NCBI RefSeq assembly: GCF_014656295.1
Contig: NZ_BNCD01000013.1
Coordinates: 186,001 to 250,000, forward strand
DNA: 64,000 nt
From: Streptomyces sulfonofaciens
Lineage (GTDB): Bacteria; Actinomycetota; Actinomycetes; Streptomycetales; Streptomycetaceae
Reading direction: 5' to 3'
Under the pieces are notes generated by a model that was not told where the DNA came from, ran no database searches, and was given only the letters and a program-made list of their open reading frames with translations. Numbering within the stretch: position 1 is the first letter of the stretch; every line of letters starts with the position of its first letter. Positions 24,646 to 32,936 of this stretch are shown here, in pieces. The position numbers were made by a program, and so were the translations under genes.

Positions 24646-26073
24646 ATGGCCGAGTTGACTCGTCGCAGACTCCTCGGATCGGCGGCAGGGGTCCTGGGCG
24701 GGGCGGCGGCGCTGCAGTTTCTGCCTCCGAGCGTGCAGCAGGCCGTCGCGGCGGGGCCGCCGTCCCGCGGCTCGCTCCGGGACGTCGAGCACGTCGTCCT
24801 CCTGATGCAGGAGAACCGTTCTTTCGACCACTACTTCGGCACCCTCTCCGGGGTGCGCGGGTTCGACGACCCCGACGCCCTCACCCTGCCCACCGGCCGG
24901 TCGGTCTTCTACCAGCCGGACGCGGTCAACCCCCAGGGCTACATGCTGCCGTTCCACCTCGACACCCACAGCACCAGCGCACAGGCGATCCCGTCCACCA
25001 GCCACGCCTTCTCGGTGCAGCACCAGGCGTGGAACGGCGGCAGGATGGACAACTGGCTGCCGGCGCACCGCAAGGCGGACGGTGCCAACGGCCCCTACGT
25101 CATGGGCTACCACACCCGCGAGGACATCCCGTTCCAGTTCGCCCTCGCGGAGAACTTCACCATCTGCGACAACTACTTCTGCTCGGTCATGGGCCCCACC
25201 TGGCCGAACCGCCTCTACTGGATGACGGGCACCATCGACCCGGGCGGCACGCTCGGCGGCCCCGTCATCAGCAACTCCGCCCCGTCCCCGTACCGCTGGA
25301 CGACGTACGCGGAGCGCCTCCAGGCGGCCGGGATCAGTTGGAAGGTGTACCAGCAGGACGACGACTACGGCTGCAACATGCTGGAGAACTTCCAGGCGTT
25401 CAAGGACGCGCAGCCCGGTTCCGACCTGTACGAGCGCGGGGTGCGCCCCGGCCCGGAAGGGGCCTTCGAGGACGACGCGCGCAACGACCGGCTTCCCGCG
25501 GTCTCCTGGATCATCCCCACGAGCACGCAGTCCGAGCACCCGGACTACCTGCCCGCGGCCGGCGCCGACTTCGTGGCGCGGAAGATCGAGGCCATCGCGT
25601 CCAACCCGCAGGTGTGGGCGAAGACCGCCTTCATCCTGAACTACGACGAGAACGACGGCCTCTTCGACCACGTACTCCAGCCCACCCCGCCGGCCGGGAC
25701 GCCCGACGAGTTCGTGAACGGCCAGCCGATCGGCGGCGGTTTCCGGGTGCCCTGCATCATCGTCTCGCCGTGGACGGTGGGCGGCTGGGTGGCGGGCGAG
25801 GCATTCGACCACACGTCCGTGCTCCGGTTCCTGGAGGAGTTCACGGGGGTGCGCGAGCCGAACATCTCCGCCTGGCGCAGGGACACCTTCGGCGACCTGA
25901 CGTCCGCGTTCCGCTTCATGGAGGCGGCGCCCGCGCCGCCCCGGCTGCCCGACGACACCGCCGAGCAGTTGGAGGAGGCCCAGCGCGACGTGGAGACCCT
26001 GCCCAGGCCCGTGCTGCCCACCACGGACCAGCACATGCCCACCCAGGAGCCCGGCAGCCGCCCGCACACCTGA
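24646..26073 (+). CDS. plcC: Secreted (Tat) non-haemolytic-type phospholipase C
   Basis: This 475-residue exported enzyme belongs to the phosphoesterase family of bacterial phospholipases C (PF04185), which release phosphate head groups from phospholipids. The Tat signal TRRRLLGSAAGVLGGAAALQFL is followed by the family opening DVEHVVLLMQENRSFDHYFG (the Glu/Asn metal pair), TWPNRLYWMTG, and the later FILNYDENDGLFDHV and EAFDHTSVLRFLEE motifs that complete the metal site. Length is close to the core catalytic domain alone, lacking the long C-terminal domains of Pseudomonas enzymes. AAGGGA precedes the ATG. The gene symbol is approximate. Confidence 0.9.
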   Translation: MAELTRRRLLGSAAGVLGGAAALQFLPPSVQQAVAAGPPSRGSLRDVEHVVLLMQENRSFDHYFGTLSGVRGFDDPDALTLPTGRSVFYQPDAVNPQGYMLPFHLDTHSTSAQAIPSTSHAFSVQHQAWNGGRMDNWLPAHRKADGANGPYVMGYHTREDIPFQFALAENFTICDNYFCSVMGPTWPNRLYWMTGTIDPGGTLGGPVISNSAPSPYRWTTYAERLQAAGISWKVYQQDDDYGCNMLENFQAFKDAQPGSDLYERGVRPGPEGAFEDDARNDRLPAVSWIIPTSTQSEHPDYLPAAGADFVARKIEAIASNPQVWAKTAFILNYDENDGLFDHVLQPTPPAGTPDEFVNGQPIGGGFRVPCIIVSPWTVGGWVAGEAFDHTSVLRFLEEFTGVREPNISAWRRDTFGDLTSAFRFMEAAPAPPRLPDDTAEQLEEAQRDVETLPRPVLPTTDQHMPTQEPGSRPHT

Positions 26074-26461
26074 TCCCGCACACCTGATCCCGCCCGCCGA
26101 CCCGCGAAGGCCCCCCCACACCGGTCCGGCCAGGCCCGCGCCCGGCACCCACGAACCCGGCACCCGGCACCCGGCGGCGCCCCAGGGGGACCGCGCACGC
26201 TCCCGCGCCGACGCGTGCCCTCTCCGCCCCGCCGTGCCCTCCCGGCCGCTCCCGGGCCTCAGGGTCCTCCCGGCCCCGTCGGTCCCCGGGACCCCTCCCC
26301 GAGACGGCCCGGTACCTTCCCGCGTGTCGGGAGCCGGCCGGGCGGGGACCTGCGCGTGCGCCTCAGCACCTGCCCGCTCCGCTGCGACCGGCCAGGCTCG
26401 GCCCGGGCCTGTCCGGGCCTGTCCGGTCCGGTGTGCCCGGCTCGGGAGAGAGGGTTCCTGC
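26074..26461. other. GC-rich intergenic stretch with short direct repeats
   Basis: I see no gene here. A 14-bp direct repeat, CACACCTGATCCCG, sits at the phospholipase stop, followed by GGCACCC and CGGGCCTGTC duplications. The last bases (GGAGAGAGGG) are the ribosome site of the ankyrin gene. Confidence 0.6.
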
Positions 26462-27157
26462 GTGTCGGTCTTCCTGGTCGTCCTCTGCGGTGTCGTGAGC
26501 GCCGCCTGTGCGTGGCTCGGGTACGTGCTCCACCGCCGGCGGCGCGTCACGGCCTTCCACGACGCCGTACGGGCGGGGGACCTGCCCGCCGTACGGCTCT
26601 GGGTCGCGAACGGCCAGGACGTGAACGCCCGCGGCCGCCGAGGGGACACGGCGCTGCACGTGGCCCACTACGCGGGCGACGAGGCGGCCGTCGAGCAGTT
26701 GGAGGCCCTCGGTGCCGACGACGAGCTGCGCAACGAGGCCGGCTTCACGCCCCGGCGGATGGCCGACGTCCGCGGCGCCGAGTCCGTGCTGGAGGAGCTC
26801 TCGCACCTCCTCGACCCGCACCGCGGCTGGCGCGACGCACAACGCGCCCGGCTGCTCTACGACCGGCTGCGCGTCCACCGCCACCGCGTCACCACGCACG
26901 CGCTGGCCAACGTCGCCGCCCGCGCGCCGTCACCGCGTACGGTCCTGCTGACCGCGATCAAGCTCGGCAACCGCAGCCACCTGCCGGCGCTGGACCGACT
27001 GCTCCACGTACACGGCACCAAGGCGCTCGCCGAGGACTACCTGAACAGCGGCTCGCCCTTCCTGGAGGCGGCCGCCCAGCGGTGGGCCCGCCGGCACAAC
27101 TACACGATCGTCCGCGGCGGCGGCAGGGGCGCGGCGGCGAGCTGGGGAAGGTTCTGA
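26462..27157 (+). CDS. Membrane-anchored ankyrin-repeat protein
   Basis: The 231-residue protein has an N-terminal membrane anchor (VFLVVLCGVVSAACAWLGYVL) followed by basic HRRRR, so the rest is cytoplasmic. Residues about 32-100 hold two to three ankyrin units: FHDAVRAGDLPAVRLWVANGQDVN, RRGDTALHVAHYAGDEAAVEQLEALGAD, EAGFTPRRMADVR. The remaining 120 residues are helical and not recognised. Its role is unknown; ankyrin units normally mediate protein binding. GTG 26462 is chosen because GGAGAGAGGG lies just upstream. Confidence 0.8.
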   Translation: MSVFLVVLCGVVSAACAWLGYVLHRRRRVTAFHDAVRAGDLPAVRLWVANGQDVNARGRRGDTALHVAHYAGDEAAVEQLEALGADDELRNEAGFTPRRMADVRGAESVLEELSHLLDPHRGWRDAQRARLLYDRLRVHRHRVTTHALANVAARAPSPRTVLLTAIKLGNRSHLPALDRLLHVHGTKALAEDYLNSGSPFLEAAAQRWARRHNYTIVRGGGRGAAASWGRF

Positions 27158-27373
27158 CACCGCTCCACACGGGCCGGCGCGGCCACCTCCCTGCACCGAC
27201 ACGTGCCGAGTCGCCGATGCGCGGCAACCGACCGGAGCCGGGCGTAGCGGGCCGACGACCGCCGGTGGCCCGTCGTCCGGCCGTGGCCGGGCCTCGGAGG
27301 ATCTCCTCCGGGGTCCGTTCCCCCACGCCTCGCGACGCGGTCGGCGGCCGCCGCGTCGGCTAGCGTGGGGATC

Positions 27374-28492
27374 ATGAAGGGTCGGCTCTCACCGCCGGGC
27401 GGCCGTCTCGCGCATCGGCCCGGCCCGCGGCACCCCTGGTCGGCCGCCGGAGCGGCGGCGGCCGGTCTCGCGGCGCTCACGGCCGTCCTGGTACCGGTGC
27501 GCGGCGACCTCTCGGTCGCGGGCGTGGTGCCGATCTACCTCGCCGCGGTGGTCGTCGTGGCCGCCGCGGGCGGCGTGTGGCTCGGGCTCGGCGCCGCCTT
27601 CGCCTCCACCCTGCTCGCCAACTTCTTCTTCGTCCCGCCGTACCACACCCTGGACGTGGCCGACCGCGACCTGGTCGTCACCGTGGCCGTCTACGTGGCG
27701 ATGGCCGTCGCGGTCAGCGTCGCGGTCGATCTGATCGCCCGCTGGCGCGCCGAGGCGGAACGCCTCGCGGGACAGGACGCCCGGGCTCGTGAACTGGCCG
27801 AGATCGACAAGGTGCGGGCCGCGCTGCTGGCCGCCGTGGGGCACGATCTGCGCACTCCGCTGGCCGGGATCAAGGCGAGCGTGTCCAGCCTGCGCGAGCC
27901 CGACCTCGCCCTGACCGAGGACCAGCGCGCGGAGCTGCTCGCCGCCGTCGACGCCTCCGCCGACAAGATGAGCGACCTGGTGGAGAACCTGCTCGCGCTC
28001 AGCCGTCTGCAGGCCGGCGCCCTGAGCGTGCACCCGCGCGCGGTGATCCTCGACGAGGTGGTCGCCACCGCCCTGCCGCACACCAGGGCCCCGTTCGGCA
28101 GCGCGCCGCGTCCCACCGTCGACCTCGACATCGACGAGCGTCTGCCCGCGGTCTGGGCGGACCCCGGGCTGCTGGAACGGGTGATCGCCAACCTGGTCGC
28201 CAACGCCCTGCACGCCTCGCCGCCCGACCGGCCCGTCGAGCTGGCCGCGGAGGCGGCGGGCAAGGAGCTGCGGCTGCGGATCGTCGACCACGGCCCCGGC
28301 ATCCCCGCCGAGCACCGGGAGCGGATCTTCGCGCCGTTCCAGCGACTGGACGAGCGTGGCGGCGGGCAGGGGCTGGGGCTCGGACTGGCCATCGCACGCG
28401 GCTTCACCGAGGCCATGCACGGCACCCTGGCCCCCACCGACACTCCCGGCGGAGGTCTGACCATGATCCTCACCCTTCCGGTGGCGCCATGA
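27374..28492 (+). CDS. Short KdpD-like sensor histidine kinase (DUF4118)
   Basis: This 372-residue kinase corresponds to the C-terminal half of KdpD. It has a DUF4118 membrane domain (about 20-125, helices AAAAGLAALTAVLV, VVPIYLAAVVVVAAAGGVWL, VVTVAVYVAMAVAVSVAV), then the HisKA box AAVGHDLRTPL (His157) and a HATPase with LVANALHASP, DHGPGIPAEHR and GLGLGLAIARG. The N-terminal KdpD and universal-stress domains that sense turgor or potassium are absent, and no kdpFABC genes are near. The stop overlaps the regulator start (ATGA). ATG 27374 is used; GTG 27365 is nine bases upstream. Confidence 0.9.
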   Translation: MKGRLSPPGGRLAHRPGPRHPWSAAGAAAAGLAALTAVLVPVRGDLSVAGVVPIYLAAVVVVAAAGGVWLGLGAAFASTLLANFFFVPPYHTLDVADRDLVVTVAVYVAMAVAVSVAVDLIARWRAEAERLAGQDARARELAEIDKVRAALLAAVGHDLRTPLAGIKASVSSLREPDLALTEDQRAELLAAVDASADKMSDLVENLLALSRLQAGALSVHPRAVILDEVVATALPHTRAPFGSAPRPTVDLDIDERLPAVWADPGLLERVIANLVANALHASPPDRPVELAAEAAGKELRLRIVDHGPGIPAEHRERIFAPFQRLDERGGGQGLGLGLAIARGFTEAMHGTLAPTDTPGGGLTMILTLPVAP

Positions 28493-29181
28493 CACGCATC
28501 CTCGTCGTCGACGACGACCCGCACCTGCTGCGGGCCCTGACCATCACGCTGTCCGCCCGCGGCTACACCACCGCGACCGCGACCGACGTGCGCGGCGCCC
28601 TGGACGCCGCGTCGGCCGCGCCGCCGGATCTGGCGGTGGTCGACCTCGGGCTGCCGGGGATGGACGGGATCGCGGTGATCGAGAGCCTGCGCGGGTGGTC
28701 GAGCGCGCCGATCATCGTGCTGTCCGCGCGGCACGACGAGACCGCGAAGATCAACGCGCTGGACGTGGGGGCCGACGACTACATCACCAAGCCGTTCGGC
28801 ATGGGGGAGCTGCTTGCGCGGATCCGGGCGGCGCTGCGCCGGGCGGTGCCCGCCGACGACCAGCCGGTCGTCAGCACCGCGGCGTTCACCGTGGACCTGG
28901 CCGCCAAGCGGGTGACCACGTCCGCCGGGGAGACCCGGCTCACGCCCACGGAGTGGCATCTGCTGGAGATCCTGGTCCGGCATCCGGGGCGGTTGATCAC
29001 CCAGCGGCAGTTGCTCCAGGAGGTGTGGGGGCCGCGGTACGAGACCGAGACGAACTACCTGCGGGTGCACCTGGCCAATCTGCGGCGGAAGTTGGAGCCC
29101 GTGCCGTCCCGGCCCCGGTACCTGATCACCGAGCCGGGGATCGGGTACCGGTTCGCCCCGGATCCCCCCGCGGAGGAGTGA
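28489..29181 (+). CDS. KdpE-like OmpR-family response regulator
   Basis: The 230-residue protein has a receiver domain with acidic pair D8-D9-D10, phosphoacceptor Asp52 (VVDLGLPGMDG), LSARHDE and the conserved lysine in YITKPFGMGEL, then an OmpR/PhoB winged helix (LTPTEWHLLEILVRHPGRLI, TETNYLRVHLANLRRKLE, ITEPGIGYRF). It is translationally coupled to the short KdpD-like kinase and should be its phosphorylation partner. In the absence of kdp genes its regulon is open. Confidence 0.92.
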   Translation: MTRILVVDDDPHLLRALTITLSARGYTTATATDVRGALDAASAAPPDLAVVDLGLPGMDGIAVIESLRGWSSAPIIVLSARHDETAKINALDVGADDYITKPFGMGELLARIRAALRRAVPADDQPVVSTAAFTVDLAAKRVTTSAGETRLTPTEWHLLEILVRHPGRLITQRQLLQEVWGPRYETETNYLRVHLANLRRKLEPVPSRPRYLITEPGIGYRFAPDPPAEE

Positions 29182-29250
29182 GCCGGTCCCCTCGCGGGCG
29201 CCCAGGGCCCGCGGTGCCGCAGGGGCGACCGGTCGGCTTCGGGCACGTCG

Positions 29251-29340
29251 GAGTGCGTTGAGGTGCATGAGGACGTGCCGGGGTGCTTCGGGGTGCGTTG
29301 AGGTGCATGAGGACGTGCCGGGGTGCTTTGAGGCGCATCG
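29251..29340. repeat. 40-bp tandem repeat between convergent genes
   Basis: GTGCGTTGAGGTGCATGAGG recurs at 29253 and 29293 in an almost exact 40-bp unit that ends GACGTGCCGGGGTGCTTCGG, with a partial third copy (TTGAGGCGCATCG). It fills the gap between the response regulator and LacI genes, which converge. Confidence 0.85.
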
Positions 29341-29398
29341 GGGCGGCCGGTTTCCCGCGAGGGCGCGGCAGGGGATCGACGTAACGCCCCGGTGCGCC

Positions 29399-30460
29399 TC
29401 ACGCCCCGCCGCGCCCCGGATCCGGCACCCCCGTCGACCCCCGCACCATCAGCTCCCCCTGGACCGTGGCGATCCCGCCGGGCGGGGCGTCCTCGCGGCC
29501 CATGGCGATGCGGCCCGCGCGGGCGCCCGCGGTCTGGAGCGGCAGGCGGACCGTCGTCAGGGCGGGCACGGCGTCCATGCTGAAGGGCAGGTCGTCGAAG
29601 CCGGCCACCGAGACGTCGGCCGGGATGCGCAGGCCGCGGTCGCGCAGCGCGGCGCAGGCGCCCAGGGCCACGGTGTCGTTGGCGGCGACGACGGCCGTCA
29701 GGTCCGGGTCCCTGCGCAGCAGTTCCAGCGCGGCGTCGTAGCCGGAGCGGCGGTCGTAGGGGCCGTGCAGCGTCAGGTGCGGGTCGTCCGTGATGCCGTG
29801 TGCGGACAGGGCGGCGCGGTGGCCCTCCAGGCGGTGCCGGGTGGTGGTGCGTTCCTCGGGCCCCGCGATGTAGCCGATCCTGCGGTGGCCGAGCGCCAGC
29901 AGGTGCTGGGTGAGCCGCAGGCCGCCGCCGCGGTTGTCGAAGGTGAGCGCGATCGCCCCGGTGTCCGGTGCGGGGGGCCGCCCGCAGAGCACCACCCGGG
30001 TCCCCGACTCGCCGAGCCGCCGCAGCTTCGCACCCATCGCGGCGGCGTGCGCCGGGTCCTCCACGGCCCCGCCGGTGAGGACCACGGCCGCCGCCCGCTG
30101 CCGCTGGAGCAGAGTGAGGTAGGTCAGTTCGCGCTCCGGAGAGCCGCCGGTGTTGCACACCACCGCGAGCCGTTCCCCGCCGGCCCGCCCACCGGGTCCG
30201 CCGATCTCGGACTGCACGGCGCCGGCCATGATCCCGAAGAACGGGTCCGCGATGTCGTTGACGAGGATGCCGACCAGGTCGGAGGTGGCGGCAGCAAGCG
30301 CACTCGCCGGGCCGTTCAGGACGTAGTCCAGCTCGTCCACCGCACGCAGCACCCGCTCGCGCGTGGTGGCGGCCACCGGGTAGTTGCCGTTCAGCACCCG
30401 GGAGACGGTGGCGGGCGAGACCTGGGCGCGGGCCGCCACATCCGCAAGGGTCACGGTCAT
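29399..30460 (-). CDS. LacI family transcriptional regulator
   Basis: The 353-residue protein has the LacI headpiece at the very N-terminus (VTLADVAARAQVSPATVSRVLNG) and a periplasmic-binding-protein-like effector domain (SDLVGILVNDIADPFFGIM, GHRRIGYIAGPEE, AVVAANDTVALGACAALRDRG, VSVAGFDDLPFSM). It is divergent from the Gfo/Idh/MocA-DUF993-isomerase operon and probably represses it in response to a sugar or cyclitol. ATG 30460 has GGAGG eight bases upstream. Confidence 0.92.
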   Translation of the reverse strand: MTVTLADVAARAQVSPATVSRVLNGNYPVAATTRERVLRAVDELDYVLNGPASALAAATSDLVGILVNDIADPFFGIMAGAVQSEIGGPGGRAGGERLAVVCNTGGSPERELTYLTLLQRQRAAAVVLTGGAVEDPAHAAAMGAKLRRLGESGTRVVLCGRPPAPDTGAIALTFDNRGGGLRLTQHLLALGHRRIGYIAGPEERTTTRHRLEGHRAALSAHGITDDPHLTLHGPYDRRSGYDAALELLRRDPDLTAVVAANDTVALGACAALRDRGLRIPADVSVAGFDDLPFSMDAVPALTTVRLPLQTAGARAGRIAMGREDAPPGGIATVQGELMVRGSTGVPDPGRGGA

Positions 30461-30472
30461 CTCGTCATCCTC

Positions 30473-30502
30473 CAGGTGTTGCACGAGCAGGTGTTGCACG
30501 AG
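30473..30502. repeat. Tandem 15-bp duplication in LacI leader
   Basis: CAGGTGTTGCACGAG occurs twice in direct tandem just upstream of the LacI ribosome site. Confidence 0.85.
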
Positions 30503-30533
30503 CCGCTGTGCAGAGGCTAGCTTCTCCTCAAAT

Positions 30534-30547
30534 AGAAAGCGCTTGCT
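30534..30547. promoter_or_regulatory. LacI-type operator
   Basis: AGAAAGCGCTTGCT is a near-perfect palindrome centred on CG, the classical LacI-family pattern. It lies 57 bp before the operon start and 74 bp from the LacI gene start, so one site can control both. Confidence 0.75.
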
Positions 30548-30603
30548 ACGTGGAGGGCTCGCGGAAGCCCTCAAGGACGAGTCGGTTGCAGGGAAGGAAA
30601 CTC

Positions 30604-31776
30604 GTGACACGCAAGACGGTGCGTATCGCCATGAACGGCGTCACCGGACGGATGGGGTACCGCCAGCATCTGGTCCGCTCCCTGCTCGCCATCCGGGAGG
30701 AGGGCGGGCTCGACCTCGGCGACGGCACGGTCCTGTGGCCCGAGCCGGTCCTGGTCGGCCGCCGCGAGCACGCGCTGCGCGAGCTGGCGGGCCGGCACGG
30801 CCTGGAGCACTGGTCCACGGACCTGGACGCGGTGCTCGCCGACGACTCCGTCGAGATCTACTTCGACGCCCAGGTCACCGCGGCCCGCGAGGACGCCCTC
30901 AAGAAGGCGATCGCCGCCGGCAAGCACCTGTACACCGAGAAGCCGACCGCCACCGGACTCGCCGGCGCCCTGGAGCTCGCACGGCTCGCCCGGGCCGCCG
31001 GCGTCAGGCACGGCGTCGTCCAGGACAAGCTGTTCCTGCCGGGCCTGCAGAAGCTGAAGCGGCTCGTCGACGGCGGGTTCTTCGGCCGGATCCTCTCCGT
31101 GCGCGGGGAGTTCGGCTACTGGGTCTTCGAAGGCGACTGGCAGGAGGCGCAGCGCCCGTCGTGGAACTACCGCGCCGAGGACGGCGGCGGAATCGTCATG
31201 GACATGTTCCCGCACTGGGAGTACGTCCTGCACAACCTCTTCGGCCCGGTGCGCTCCGTCCAGGCGCTCGCCACCACGCACCTCCCGCAGCGCTGGGACG
31301 AGCAGGGCCGCGAGTACCCGGCCACGGCCGACGACGCCGCTTACGGGATCTTCGAGCTGGACGGCGGCATCGTGGCCCAGATCAACTCCTCCTGGGCGGT
31401 GCGCGTCGCCCGGGACGAACTCGTCGAGTTCCAGGTCGACGGCACGCACGGCTCGGCCGTCGCGGGCCTGCGCACCTGCCGCGCCCAGCACCGCAGCGCC
31501 ACCCCCAAGCCGGTCTGGAACCCCGACCTGCCCGCCACCGAGCGCTTCCGCGACCAGTGGCAGCAGGTGCCGGACAACACCGAGTTCGACAACGGCTTCA
31601 AGGCGCAGTGGGAGCTGTTCCTGAAGCACGTCTACGCGGGCGCTCCCTACGAGTGGGACCTGCTCGCCGGTGCACGCGGCGTGCAACTCGCCGAACTGGG
31701 CCTGAAATCGTCGGCCGAGGGCCGCAGGATCGCCGTGCCGGAGCTCGGCCGGGACGTCGCGGAGAGTGCACGGTGA
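30604..31776 (+). CDS. Gfo/Idh/MocA family oxidoreductase
   Basis: The 390-residue protein is an NAD(P)-dependent oxidoreductase of the Gfo/Idh/MocA family, which act on sugars, cyclitols or their derivatives. The N-terminal Rossmann part starts VRIAMNGVTGRMGYRQHLVR rather than the usual GxGxxG, and carries the catalytic LYTEKPTATGL (EKP motif, Lys). The C-terminal domain includes GGIVMDMFPHWEYVL with the Asp/His positions. It begins a tightly coupled three-gene operon: its stop overlaps the GTG of the DUF993 gene. GTG 30604 follows GGAAGGAAA. Confidence 0.92.
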   Translation: MTRKTVRIAMNGVTGRMGYRQHLVRSLLAIREEGGLDLGDGTVLWPEPVLVGRREHALRELAGRHGLEHWSTDLDAVLADDSVEIYFDAQVTAAREDALKKAIAAGKHLYTEKPTATGLAGALELARLARAAGVRHGVVQDKLFLPGLQKLKRLVDGGFFGRILSVRGEFGYWVFEGDWQEAQRPSWNYRAEDGGGIVMDMFPHWEYVLHNLFGPVRSVQALATTHLPQRWDEQGREYPATADDAAYGIFELDGGIVAQINSSWAVRVARDELVEFQVDGTHGSAVAGLRTCRAQHRSATPKPVWNPDLPATERFRDQWQQVPDNTEFDNGFKAQWELFLKHVYAGAPYEWDLLAGARGVQLAELGLKSSAEGRRIAVPELGRDVAESAR

Positions 31777-32936
31777 CCCTCCTGCTGCCCGACGCCACCG
31801 GCGCCCTGCGCCCGTACACGCCCCGCACCGAGCCCCTGGCCGCCGCGGCGCAACCGGTCCCGCTCGCCTCCAGGACGGTGCTGGCCGCCGCCCACGTGGT
31901 GGCCGACCCCTACGCGGACGTCTCGCCGGACTCGCCGGCCGCCGTCGACTGGGACACCACGCTCGCCTTCCGCCGCCACCTGTGGGCCCACGGCCTCGGG
32001 GTCGCGGAGGCCATGGACACCGCGCAGCGCGGCATGGGTCTGGACTGGGCCGGTGCCGCCGAGCTGATCCGCCGCTCGGCCGCCGAGGCGCGCGCGGTCG
32101 GCGGCCGCATCGCCTGCGGCGTCGGCACCGACCAGCTCGCGCCCGGCGCGGCCGGGGACCCCGCCGCGGTGCGTGCCGCCTACGAGGAGCAGCTCGCGCT
32201 CGTCGAGGGAACCGGCGCCCAGGCGATCCTGATGGCCTCCCGGGCGCTCGCGGCCGCCGCCCGCGGACCCGAGGACTACCTGGAGGTCTACGGCCACCTG
32301 CTGCGCCAGGCATCCGACCCGGTGATCCTGCACTGGCTCGGCCCCATGTTCGACCCCGCCCTGGAGGGCTACTGGGGCAGCGCCGACCTCAACGCCGCGA
32401 CGGACACCTTCCTGGAGGTGATCGCCGCCCACCCGGACAAGGTCGACGGTGTCAAGATCTCGCTGCTGGACGCCGGCCGTGAGATCGCGCTGCGCCGCCG
32501 CCTGCCGCAGGGAGTGCGCTGCTACACGGGCGACGACTTCAACTACCCGGAGTTGATCGCGGGTGACGAGCACGGCTTCAGCCACGCGCTGCTCGGCATC
32601 TTCGACCCGCTGGGCCCGCTGGCCGCCGAAGCCGTACGCATCCTGGACACCGGTGACAGCAAGGGCTTCCGCGCCCTCCTGGACCCCACCGTGGAGCTGT
32701 CCAGGCACCTCTTCCAGGCGCCCACCAGGTTCTACAAGACCGGTGTCGTCCTGCTCGCCTGGCTGGCCGGCCACCAGAGCCACTTCACGATGGTCGGCGG
32801 CTACCAGTCCGCACGCTCACTGCCCCACCTGGCCCGCGCCTACGAACTCGCCGACTCCCTGGGCCTCTTCCCGGACCCGGCGCTGGCCGAGTCCCGTATG
32901 GCGTCCCTGCTCAGCCTCTACGGAGTCGCCCGGTGA
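31773..32936 (+). CDS. DUF993 family (dihydrodipicolinate synthase-like) protein
   Basis: This 387-residue protein matches the DUF993 family, predicted to be a TIM-barrel aldolase/lyase related to dihydrodipicolinate synthase. Recognisable segments are SRTVLAAAHVVADPYAD, WAHGLGVAEAMDTAQRGMGLDW, GVGTDQL, VILHWLGPMFDPALEGYWGS, KVDGVKISLLDAGREI (candidate Schiff-base lysine in VDGVKIS), CYTGDDFNYPELI and PTRFYKTGVVLLAWLAGHQ. It overlaps both neighbours by four bases (GTGA). With an oxidoreductase before it and an isomerase after it, a lyase step on a keto-sugar is plausible, but no function is established. Confidence 0.85.
   Translation: MTLLLPDATGALRPYTPRTEPLAAAAQPVPLASRTVLAAAHVVADPYADVSPDSPAAVDWDTTLAFRRHLWAHGLGVAEAMDTAQRGMGLDWAGAAELIRRSAAEARAVGGRIACGVGTDQLAPGAAGDPAAVRAAYEEQLALVEGTGAQAILMASRALAAAARGPEDYLEVYGHLLRQASDPVILHWLGPMFDPALEGYWGSADLNAATDTFLEVIAAHPDKVDGVKISLLDAGREIALRRRLPQGVRCYTGDDFNYPELIAGDEHGFSHALLGIFDPLGPLAAEAVRILDTGDSKGFRALLDPTVELSRHLFQAPTRFYKTGVVLLAWLAGHQSHFTMVGGYQSARSLPHLARAYELADSLGLFPDPALAESRMASLLSLYGVAR

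Noticed and set aside
30604..31776. The missing inositol dehydrogenase IolG
   Set aside because: It is a Gfo/Idh/MocA protein but is 18 kb from the inositol genes, has its own LacI operator and DUF993 partner, and an altered Rossmann motif.
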